From assembly GCA_037783415.1 (NCBI GenBank), contig JAZGTN010000029.1, positions 4,731,501-4,795,500 on the forward strand: a DNA stretch of 64,000 bases, written 5' to 3'. The notes under the pieces are model-generated. The model was not told the DNA's origin. It ran no database searches and worked only from the letters and a program-made list of their open reading frames with translations. A program made the position numbers and the translations under genes. Position 1 is the stretch's first letter, and each line of letters begins with the position of its first letter. The stretch is from Leptasterias polaris (lineage: Eukaryota > Echinodermata > Asteroidea > Forcipulatida > Asteriidae). Below, in pieces: positions 1 to 11,700 of this stretch.

Positions 1-1293
1 CTTTGGCTGGTTACCGTTATACATTACATGTTATTTACGCTGGTAACCATTTTCTGCTTGTGCTGAACAGCTTTTTGAAATTGGGTACTTCTTTATTCTA
101 CAGAGGGAGCGAGATGAACTAAACCACTCAGCCAATTGATTTCATGCTTTTGAATGGTCACCTTTTTTATTTACAGCATGAACAACTTAACCATGTGAAG
201 GTTTCCAGCCAGGTCACATTACGTGTGATTGTTGACAGCGGGAATCTCCCATGCAGCATAAATATCAGAGCATTTCCTGTGGACTTTGGGTGACGGTAGA
301 AGATACCTCATGTGATTATGATTGTGGTCAATGATTGAGTTACAACCAAAATCATGACATCTTCGTATTGATGCAACGAGATCAAGAAACTGAAATGACC
401 AAACCTTTAGTTTCAGAATTCTGTTTGACTAAAGAGCCCCCTCCCCCAATCCCACACACGAGTGTGTAATGGAATCCACATGTGGACCCTCCTTTGTTAT
501 GCTCATTGTCCTGACAAATGTACACTGTACTGCTTTCCTTTGTTATAGCAATAGTAGACCTATTGTCCCTCTTGTAATAAGTCCCTAGTTTGAATGTCCT
601 TACAAGTACAAGCAGGCAACCTTACAGATCAGGGGCCGATTTCACTAAAGTCCCCATTTGCAATCATCGCTATCGCACTTGAGATGAGATCGCAAACCGC
701 AAAGTCCACATAGTGTTTCAAGTCCCTATATTGTATAGCCCTCTTTTGTTCTCAGGTCCACACTTCGTATGTAATGCTTGGACACTAAGGTGAAAAGATG
801 CTGGTACGTCGTAAACACTGACCATTTCATGACCCCCTTCAAAATCAACATGAAACGTCTTAGAGAATTAAACTGGTAGTGTGTCTGGTGTGAAAACCCC
901 CAAGCAATTTTCATAGAGCTGCTTACGCAAGAGAAATCTGCTCAGCACAGACAAATCCGACTACCAGCCAAAGTGCAATACAAGATGTACTCTTTGGGAC
1001 CGGTGCCCTGCTATGTTTCACTAAGCAACTCCATTTCGTTAAGCAACATTGTCTGCATAGCTGCTCTGTGGATTGAAGTTTACTGAGCAAACACAATAAA
1101 CGGTTTGAGTGAAAACGAAACCATCAAAAAATATGATGGTCAAATATACATTTCTGATAACAAATATGTACAATATTTAGTGTAAAAACGTATGAAAAAA
1201 GCAGGTGCATGCATAACTGGACTTTAATTCATAAGAAAAACACAGAACATTTTGTTTTTATTGTGGTCCCTCATGGTCTTTTAGAATCCTTTT
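1..1293. other. Non-coding DNA, no recognised gene
   Basis: Presumably CCT3 intron 15 or the region beyond the gene. I looked on the minus strand for the missing CCT3 C-terminal exon (a DDIVSG-like stretch followed by a Lys-rich tail) and did not find it. Acceptor-like CTACAG and TTTACAG sites occur on the plus strand near 101 and 177, but only short open stretches follow them. The 'gggccgatttcac' sequence at about 632-720 resembles a fragment of the dispersed MITE family copied at 3152-3398. Confidence 0.4.
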
Positions 1294-1297
1294 TTAA

Positions 1298-1643
1298 AGG
1301 CCCTGTACACTATTGGTAAGATCGAAAAACACAAATGTTCACAGATTCACACATAACTTACATGATTTAAAGTAAGTAATGGTAGAAAGGGTTCCTTAAA
1401 ATATTTCTGCCTAAAGTGCTATCGTTTCTGAGAAATGAGTAAAACAATAGTTTTTATCACGCGTGATAATAAACTCGATGTTTGAAAAACAGAAAACACA
1501 TAAGGTCTCTTTTTCACTATTTTCTCGTGACCTCGATGACCAATTGAGCTCAAACTTTCACAGGTTTGTTTGTTCATGCATATGTTGAATCACACAAAAT
1601 GTGGACACTGATTTTGAGCTGTTACCAAAAGTATACAATGCCT
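1298..1643. mobile_element. TTAA-flanked MITE, 'AGGCCCTGTACAC' type
   Basis: About 346 bp flanked by TTAA at 1294-1297 and 1644-1647. The ends are AGGCCCTGTACACTATTGG and an inverted, imperfect copy ending CAATGCCT. No ORF of note. Shares a core (TGAGAAATGAGTAAAACAAT, the AAACATCGAGTTT region, TTTCACAGGTTTG) with the copies at 3632-3977, 21783-22121 and 45350-45602, in either orientation. Confidence 0.75.
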
Positions 1644-1647
1644 TTAA

Positions 1648-2627
1648 GTAAAGATTATTCTTCTTATCCCCGATGCATTTATTACATCTGTATTAAATAG
1701 TCTTCTTCCTTCTTTAGAAATAAATAAATAAACTTGACAAGGTTTTATGCCTTTTCTTTTTTAAGTTACTTCAAATTATCTTTCAATTGAGGTAGAATTT
1801 GAGGTCTAAATGCAACAAACATCTGCAACTCAAAATCACCCATGTTATTGTGAAGGCATCCGCTTGGCAATCTGGTTGTCAGTCAAGAGAGGGCAGCATT
1901 ACAAATTTATAGAAATAGAATCAGGAGATTGCTGAGCACACTCTGAATCCTGCTGTAGAGAGTGGCGTATGACACACTTGTATTACAAAATGGCAACGCG
2001 CATTGAAAATTTCCCATGTTTTTTGTTGGTCAATCCCAATGGCGTAGTGTCTGTGGTCAAAATGTTGTCAAACAAGTGTATCACGTGATATCATTTTGCC
2101 GTTCTCGTGTAAAAGCTTGGCATAATAAAGAACCAGCCTGTGTCCTTTCTACAGATATTTTCAAGTGTCAAACAAGTGTATCACGTGATATCATTTTGCA
2201 TAATGAAGAAAAAGCCCGTCTTTCCTACAGATATTTTCATGGTAAATGTGCCACCCGCGTGTCCCACCATGTTCTCCTATCAGAAATTTTGTGAGTGAAA
2301 CGTGGCTTTCTGTTTCTTCTCACCCATACACGCTTGCTTCGCTGAGAGGTAGAACAAAGAGCCACTCCAGCAGCTTTCATGTATTGCTGCTAACCCTAAG
2401 CAAAGTGAAAGGCATACTGGCTGGCAGTTCTTAAAAGCAAATGAGCTACATAACAGTGCAAGTCCCTTGTGAATGGGCAATGTACAATCATCTTCTGGAT
2501 TGTTTACAAACTACACTTGTGCCTCTACATATTGTTCTGCTACAGTAAGCACAAAAACAATTAGCTAATACAGGTAAACGGATTCATGAAATAGAGGATT
2601 CAAACAGAAAGTTCACAAAAGACTCAC
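1648..2627. other. Intronic DNA before CCT3 exon 15
   Basis: No exon recognised. Contains the 99-bp-spaced duplication listed separately. The remainder is unique-looking AT-rich sequence. Confidence 0.4.
2069..2240. repeat. Direct duplication, about 99-bp spacing
   Basis: A 30-bp stretch beginning CAAACAAGTGTATCACGTGA occurs at 2069 and again at 2168. Both copies continue to a shared CTACAGATATTTTCA end; the second copy is shorter by an internal deletion. The shared block contains the palindrome ATCACGTGAT. Confidence 0.8.
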
Positions 2628-2759
2628 CTCAATGGCCGTCTTGTACACTTGTGACTTGACAGCATATGGATCCCAGACTCCTAGCTCCTCCATATTCACT
2701 ATAGTTCCCTTCTCCCCATCAATACCCCAGGCAAAGTTACCAGTCTCAGCATGCTTGGC
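2628..2759 (-). CDS. CCT3: CCT3 exon 15 (last one in window)
   Basis: 132-bp, 44-codon exon encoding [20 protein letters not shown], then [23 protein letters not shown]. Acceptor TTTAAG|GCC, donor TTGAG|GTGAGT. The family continues with about 30-35 residues, so one more exon must lie left of position 1 or be unrecognisable in 1-2627. Confidence 0.97.
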
Positions 2760-5700
2760 CTTAAATAAAAAATATTGATATAAATATGATTTAAAAAGCA
2801 AGGTTTATAAAATGAAATCAACTAAATTATCATGACGTATCATAAGTATCTCTTGTACTCGTGGTAGTCGACTAAGTGAACATTTCAAATAGGGCAAATT
2901 CTTTTTTCTAAATGGTGCAAAGAAACAATTCACCTGGGAACTTTTCCAAACCTAAGCTTTAGCACCAACTCTGGCTTTGGCTTTGGCTTCCTCACCAATT
3001 TCGGAGCAGTGTACATTTTGTACAGTGTTTCCAACACCAAACAAAGCTTGGAGCCGAAGACAGAGCCAAAGCCAAGATTTGAAACAAGCCCCTTGGCGTT
3101 GTCATCCATAGTAAACTTAGTTGCGCAATTTGGATCTGAAAGCAATCACATGGGCCCAATTTCATGGCTCTGCTTACCACCAAATTCTGCGCTTGCCATC
3201 ACCATTCTCCGCTTACAGGGCAAGCACCAATTTTCTGCACTAGCCAGCTAGGCAAGGAATGCCTAGTTACGTGGACTACGCACAAGCAAAAATTCCCTGC
3301 TAACCCGTGAAATTGGCTGACAAAAGCACGGAATTCCCTGCTTCCATAAGCGCCGATTCTTTGCTAACGGTAAGCAGAGCCATGATATTGGGCCCAGTCT
3401 GTATATATCCACAATATAACATGTCCCTGATCACTCACCCTGAGGGCAGTCAAGGTACGGATTGTGCTCCCTCCACAGTTCTGTATAAGAGTGCGTGGGA
3501 CGACCTCCAATGCTGAGGCAACAGCGCGGTACGGCCACTGCTGGACATCAGTTATTGCCTTAGCTTTCTCGGTCAGTGCCTAATCAACAGAGACAACAAC
3601 AAATATAGGTTAAACCCCTCATCCATCTTAAAGCACATGTGTAACATTGGTAATTGCCAAAGACCTGTATCCACACTTGGTGTGATCCAACATATACATG
3701 AAATAACAAACCTGTGAAAGTTTAAGCTCAACCGGTCATTGGAATCATGAAAAAAAAAAGTGGGGGAAAAACCTTAAATGTTTTCACGGTTTTCAAACAT
3801 CGAGTTTTGACTCATGAGATCAAAACTAGTTGTTTTACTCATTTCTCAAAAATTATTGCATTTCAAGCAAAAATATCTGAAAGGGAGTTTCCCATCATGA
3901 CCAACTTTATACCAGGTAATTTATGCATGAATCTGTGAACATTTATATTTTTACTCTCACAATGTTACAAACACCCTTTAATCCAAATAAAGATTAATAA
4001 TAATAATAATAACAATAGAATCTGCAACCGGTCCGTGGAATTGTTATTTTCAAATTTGTTGGCTTTTGTTACCCAACGTGAAGCCAAAACTAAAAGGAAG
4101 GAGAGTCGATGTCTCAGGTTTGCTGAAGGGCTTGCCAAATCAGAACGTAAAAGATCTCCTTCCTACAATAAAACCTGGTGGATTTCTCACACCCTCAACC
4201 TATGAAAGAGCATCATTTATACTCATGATTGTGTACAAGGACAACTTGCTTCAAAAACGGCCCATTACCCTATTTTATCAACTTGTCAAACAAGCTGAAT
4301 CTCTGTGCACAGCTCTTTAAACAATTTAGATAATTGAAATTTTCTGTTTACAATTTGAACCAACCAAAACTACTTAGTTATTTAGCTTTGTTTGTTTCTA
4401 TGTATTTGTGTTATTGTTGTTCATAATTTTGATGGTTTTTATTGTTGTAAGTTGTCATGCAATTTGACCTTTGGGCCGATATTGTTAATAATACATGCTT
4501 TAATTTAGTACATGGGCAGTTTGGTACATGGTGTCACACAGTCATTGACTTCACCTATCTGTTAAAATGCGTTCAAGTTTGGGTAGACATTGGTAGTAAC
4601 AGACTTTGAGACCACTAGTTCAGGTTCAGTGGTATTCGGCACTGTAATGGGTTAGCAATTCGACTCACGTGAGAAAGTGCCATTTCAATAGCGCCACCGC
4701 CGGGTACCAGGTACGGATCAATCATGACATTACGTGCTGTGTTCATCGCATCTTGAAGATTCCTCTCCACTTCGTTCAAGATGTCTTTACTAGCACCTCT
4801 AAGGAGTATGGTACAGGCCTTGGGGTTCTTGCACTTGGTGATGAAGGTGAAGTACCTGAAGAGTAATAAAATGAAATAGGTTTAGGGTATTAGGGGCCAA
4901 TCAAAATAATCTATGTTTTAAAATGTCTATCTTTTTTCGAAATTGTAGGTGGGTGGGTCAAGAGGGGTAACTGTAAAACAAAATTCAGTTTGCAATTAAA
5001 ATAAACGGAGAAAAATAAATAAATAAATAAATAAATTAAGGTGGAAAAACCCAGAAGCCTTTCCAGATTGTGTCATGTCTGTTATGTCTGTGCTGCCTAT
5101 TGTTTTCTGTCAACCTTGTTTCAATAGTTGACCTCCGTGCCAGATGGGCAAAATTTTCCTCTTCTCTTTGAACTACAAAGTTCCATGTTTGAAGCAGAGA
5201 GAGCACCGTTCTAACACATTTGCTTCATTTGAGGCATTAATTTGTTATTCAATGTTTAGGAAATATTAAATAGTCTGTCAACATTTAAAAATCAAACTTT
5301 GGGGTAGGTCAAACCAAATTCAAAAAATCTAAAACTATTTACATTTATATATCTTAATGGCCCATTAGTGTCTCAACAAAAAACTGTTTTATTACGGAGT
5401 GTCGTGGAAAAGCAGTCAAGTGCACTGGACTCAAGTTCTAGTATTGTCAGAGTGTCAGTTTGATTCCTGGCAATTGTGCTGTTGAGCAAGACAACATAGT
5501 TGCTTTGTCATTTGGATGGGGCGTGAAGTTGCAGTTCCCTAGTTTTGTAATGTACATAAAAGAACCCAGTACAATTATTGTATTGTATGGGGTGTCGTGG
5601 CCGAACGGATAAGAACACCGAAATCAAGCTCTGGTGTTTCTGTTCAGCAGAGTGTGGGTTCGAGTCCCAGTCATGACAGTTGTGTCCCTGAGCACGACAC

Positions 5701-8700
5701 TTAACTATAATTGCTTCTCTCCACCCAGGGGTAAAATGGGTACCTGTGAGGGCAGAGATGGTTCTTGTGATTGATTCAGCTTAGTAGCGCATATTTGTTG
5801 CACAGGCTGTATACTCCCAGGGAGCTGAGATAGTTTAAGAATGAAATAAAAATGGCCCAGTGACCAGGGGTAATGATGTTGGAAGCGCTTTGAGACGCCC
5901 TTCGGGTGTGAAAAGCGCTATATAAAAACCGATTATTATTATTATTATAAATACAAGTGAATTTGCCCTGGTGCTTCTAGCATGGTTAGCTGCAGATTGC
6001 ACCACAGCACCTTGTTAATCCTTAATAGAAGGTGCTATATAAATGGGTGTCATATTAAAATACATAGCTTTGCAAACCTGCCGTCAAATGCTGAGCTGAC
6101 AGTAACAATAATTAAGACTTTCATTTTCTTTAAAAAGTCAGCCCCACATACTTGGCAACTTTCTGGAAAGAAGGAGGGTTTAAAAGGGGTTTGAAAATAA
6201 ATGGATTAACTTACTCATCTCCGATCTTCTCAATCTCAAATAGACCAGCTCCAGTACCAATATCTTCTTCTCTCAGTTCGTCAGTACGATTGACGATAGT
6301 TGCTCCACATGCCCTGAAATTAAACCACAAGGAAAGAGGCTCTAACGTCATAATATCTTTGGCTGAAAAACCTCTGACATACTCCGCATACACAGATCCT
6401 TGTCCTTTGAATAGAAGAACATGCGTCAGGTGTCATCCTATACAGCAATCCTTCACCGATCTTGAACTCTTGGTGGCAGCAGATACCGCCATTATTGCGG
6501 TGGTACCTGGGTGGTACTGCGCTGCCTAGCGACGGGTTTAAGCGATTTGCAAAGTGAAAGTCCAATAACCCGCGACTGATCAAATGATCGCCGTGTAGGC
6601 CAAACCTTATACCAGTCACTAGGCAGCGCAGTACCACCCAGGTACACCGCAGTAATGGAGGCATATCTGCTGCCACCAAGAGTTCAAGATCGGTGAAGGA
6701 TTGCTGTATAGTCATACGAGACAGTATCACTATCACTACTCACCTAGCTAATCTGTTACTCAAACAACATGAGACAGTATCTGAGACAGGGTCACTATCA
6801 CAACTCACCTAGCTACTCGGTTGTTGTCTGACTTCCTCAGCCGTCGAATAGCTGTAATATTAGCCTTGGATAAATAATGCTGGGCCAAATCTGAAATATA
6901 CAAACAATAAGAACAAAAATACTTTATGAACAAAATAGGACAATCAATATACTCAATGTAAACTAATTTCACACTTTGAAAGTGTCACATCTCAAATTCA
7001 GTGTGGAGAGAATGACAGCCACTTTACTGTAGCAGAAAACTATACATAAGCAAAGGAGTGTTTCATAATTAATCAAGGAGAATTTGCATTGTTGCATTAC
7101 TCATCTGCTTCCAAGAACTTTTGCTTTGCTTACGGTAAGCAGCAGCTATGAAATGTACACTGTGCTAAGGGCAGCTTGTTAAGCAGGAATTGCTGCTTAC
7201 AAGCTTTATGAAGTTGGTCTCTGACAGTCTCCTACTCAATTTTCATTCTCGAGTCCGAGTCTATAAATATAAACTCTCTAGCTTGAGACCCAGACTCAGT
7301 TTTTTTTAAAATTACAACTAACCAAAACAAAAAATATATACATCAAGGTTTACATTTAATGGAGAAAAACTGTGGTCTTTGCTTCTCACAAATTTCTACC
7401 AAATCAAAAATCCTTTCAAAAACAACCAATATATAAACAAGTAACAATGTCGTTTTATTCTTTTGTACCATCATGAAAACTATCAGGAGGTTGGTTGAAA
7501 TGTTTGTGAAACCCTGAAGCTCATGACTCTTTGAACACTAGCAGCCATTCAAAAGGGAACTTTGACTTTTTACTGTTTCCATTTTCTTTTGCAAGAAATT
7601 ATTAAGATCAAGTAATAGACCACAAGGGAAACAGGTAAATTTTAACTAATTTTTAGTAGAACATAGAAAAATTGACTACAGCGGAATTTGACTCTGCGTC
7701 CTCCAGATTAACGTGCAGGCGCTCTACCAACAGTGAGGTTATCAACAAATTTTAACATTTACATGTTGCAGTTGAGTCTTATGACACGAATATTGAGTCT
7801 GAGTCTTATGACACAAATATTGAGTCCGAGTCTTAAGTACAAGTCCAGAAGGTTCAGTCCAGGTGCGAGTTTAGACCTTCATGACTCAAGTCTGAGTCAT
7901 AAACAAGGTGACTCAAATCAGAGTCCGAGTCACGAGTCATGCAACCTAGTCACTGGTCCCCTGCTTTTGCTTAATAGCAAATCAATTTTATCAAGCAATA
8001 TCATCTGCTAGACACCATTATGGAATCTGTTTATTTTGTTATACTGTAGATAGAGTTGCAGAATTTGTAGTCTATTCAGGCCCCAATTTCATGGCACAGC
8101 TTACACAGGAATTCACTGCTTACAGTGCCCTGTAAAACCTGTATTACTATGGCTCTTATGCGCAGACTTTCTCGATTAGTAGTGCAACCACATTAAGCCC
8201 AGAGTAGCAACAGTCATGCCCCCCAAAAACGGGATATGGAAAAGTAAAACAATGAGGAAGTCTTACCAGAGACGCCCTTTTCTGTAATGACAAGGTCTGG
8301 CTTCAGTTGGATTATTTCATTACAGATACGTTGGACGTATTCCTCCTCCAGCTGAAGGATACGGGTGAAATCTTCCTCCTGGGTGATCTCAAGACTTGTC
8401 TGGAGAATCATATAAAAAAATATTTAAAGAAAGAAATGAATGAACAGATTTTTTTTTAAAATACTATCTTGAAGTTTGGCTTAGTGGGGGATAGACGGAT
8501 TAAATGTGGGTAGAGATCCATTTGAGAGTTTCATTTGAATGATGTCTGTTACAATGCTTCTTTCAGTCACAAGTTAATGCTCAATTCGACTTCCTCCGAC
8601 CGAATCCACTTGGATAAGCAGGGCTCAAATTTTAGCACTGGACGGCATGTTTTGATACTTGAAATTACTACACTTTTTTTCTTGAAAGTTAATACCCAAT

Positions 8701-11700
8701 GCTCATTACTTTTAATTATAAAGCTCATGGGTGAGACTCTGGCATCAGATGAAACGAGAACATTAAACGGAATAGCAATGACAGACAGGACAAACACTGG
8801 GAGACGAGGGAAACAATATAAAACTTTGGTGCTGCTCCATTTGAGTGCCAATCACGGAGCCACACACAGCGCCCTCTATAGTGTTCCCAACTCACCTGAC
8901 TCTCTCCCTTCTTGTACTCCAGGGAACAATCCAGGAGTAGGATACGTGGGTTCTCGATACGTCTCCTCATGCGTGCGTGAGTCACGTCTTTGTTGAACAT
9001 GACGCCGTTGAGTACGCGGGAATCTTCAATCATACCACCAGGTACCTTAAACATAACCAACAAGAATCGTGATTACTTAGACCCCCACCAAAGAGAGAAA
9101 AAGTTAAAGGTCAACCTTATCATGCAGTGGAAATTTAAGAAACAAACTACCAATCTCCTTTTAACCCTTTCCCGACTATAGACAACTTCAGTCAGATGCA
9201 CTCATACGCCCCCTTCCTGACCATAGACAACTTCAGTCAGATGCACTCATACGCCCTCTTCCTGACCATAGACAACTTCAGTCAGATGCACTCATACGCC
9301 CTCTTCCTGACCATAGGCAACTTCAGTCAGATGCACTCATACGCCCTCTTCCTGACCATAGACAACTTCAGTCAGATGCACTCATACGCCCTCTTCCTGA
9401 CCATAGACAACTTCAGTCAGATGCACTCATACGCCCTCTTCCTGACCATAGACAACTTCAGTCAGATGCACTCATACGCCCTCTTCCTGACCATAGACAA
9501 CTTCAGTCAGATGCACTCATACGCCCTCTTCCTGACCATAGGCGACTTCAGTCAGATGCACTCATACGCCCTCTTCCTGACCATAGACAACTTCAGTCAG
9601 ATGCACTCATACGCCCTCTTCCTGACCATAGGCGACTTCAGTCAGATGCACTCATACGCCCTCTTCCTGACCATAGGCGACTTCAGTCAGATGCACTCAT
9701 ACGCCCTCTTCCTGACCATAGACAACTTCAGTCAGATGCACTCATACGCCCTCTTCCTGACCATAGGCGACTTCAGTCAGATGCACTCATACGCCCTCTT
9801 CCTGACCATAGACAACTTCAGTCAGATGCACTCATACGCCCTCTTCCTGACCATAGGCGACTTCAGTCAGATGCACTCATACGCCCTCTTCCTGACCATA
9901 GGCGACTTCAGTCAGATGCACTCATACGCCCTCTTCCTGACCATAGACAACTTCAGTCAGATGCACTCATACGCCCTCTTCCTGACCATAGGCGACTTCA
10001 GTCAGATGCACTCATACGCCCCCTTCCTGACCATAGGCGACTTCAGTCAGATGCACTCATACGCCCTCTTCCTGACCATAGGCGACTTCAGTCAGATGCA
10101 CTCATACGCCCTCTTCCTGACCATAGGCGACTTCAGTCAGATGCACTCATACGCCCCCTTCCTGACCATAGGCGACTTCAGTCAGATGCACTCATACGCC
10201 CTCTTCCTGACCATAGGCGACTTCAGTCAGATGCACTCATACGCCCCCTTCCTGACCATAGGCGACTTCAGTCAGATGCACTCATACGCCCTCTTCCTGA
10301 CCATAGGCGACTTCAGTCAGATGCACTCATACGCCCTCTTCCTGACCATAGGCGACTTCAGTCAGATGCACTCATACGCCCTCTTCCTGACCATAGGCGA
10401 CTTCAGTCAGATGCACTCATACGCCCTCTTCCTGACCATAGGCGACTTCAGTCAGATGCACTCATACGCCCTCTTCCTGACCATAGACAACTTCAGTCAG
10501 ATGCACTCATACGCCCTCTTCCTGACCATAGGCGACTTCAGTCAGATGCACTCATACGCCCTCTTCCTGACCATAGGCGACTTCAGTCAGATGCACTCAT
10601 ACGCCCTCTTCCTGACCATAGACAACTTCAGTCAGATGCACTCATACGCCCTCTTCCTGACCATAGGCGACTTCAGTCAGATGCACTCATACGCCCTCTT
10701 CCTGACCATAGACAACTTCAGTCAGATGCACTCATACGCCCTCTTCCTGACCATAGGCGACTTCAGTCAGATGCACTCATACGCCCTCTTCCTGACCATA
10801 GGCGACTTCAGTCAGATGCACTCATACGCCCCCTTCCTGACCATAGGCGACTTCAGTCAGATGCACTCATACGCCCTCTTCCTGACCATAGGCGACTTCA
10901 GTCAGATGCACTCATACGCCCCCTTCCTGACCATAGGCGACTTCAGTCAGATGCACTCATACGCCCTCTTCCTGACCATAGGCGACTTCAGTCAGATGCA
11001 CTCATACGCCCTCTTCCTGACCATAGGCGACTTCAGTCAGATGCACTCATACGCCCTCTTCCTGACCATAGGCGACTTCAGTCAGATGCACTCATACGCC
11101 CTCTTCCTGACCATAGGCGACTTCAGTCAGATGCACTCATACGCCCTCTTCCTGACCATAGACAACTTCAGTCAGATGCACTCATACGCCCTCTTCCTGA
11201 CCATAGGCGACTTCAGTCAGATGCACTCATACGCCCTCTTCCTGACCATAGGCGACTTCAGTCAGATGCACTCATACGCCCTCTTCCTGACCATAGACAA
11301 CTTCAGTCAGATGCACTCATACGCCCTCTTCCTGACCATAGGCGACTTCAGTCAGATGCACTCATACGCCCTCTTCCTGACCATAGACAACTTCAGTCAG
11401 ATGCACTCATACGCCCTCTTCCTGACCATAGGCGACTTCAGTCAGATGCACTCATACGCCCTCTTCCTGACCATAGACAACTTCAGTCAGATGCACTCAT
11501 ACGCCCTCTTCCTGACCATAGGCGACTTCAGTCAGATGCACTCATACGCCCTCTTCCTGACCATAGGCGACTTCAGTCAGATGCACTCATACGCCCTCTT
11601 CCTGACCATAGGCGACTTCAGTCAGATGCACTCATACGCCCTCTTCCTGACCATAGGCGACTTCAGTCAGATGCACTCATACGCCCTCTTCCTGACCATA

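Noticed and set aside
101..240. Plus-strand exons after CTACAG (about 101) and TTTACAG (about 177)
   Set aside because: The open stretches are very short and encode nothing recognisable.
5591..5670. tRNA gene
   Set aside because: The A and B boxes belong to a SINE with a shared 3' body and ATT tail; there is no full acceptor stem. The same applies to 22262-22437, 29932-30010, 48363-48493, 53740-53830 and 59730-59808.
6152..6736. Overlapping ORFs of 125 and 138 codons
   Set aside because: They read through CCT3 exon 12 in wrong frames and through the fold-back element.
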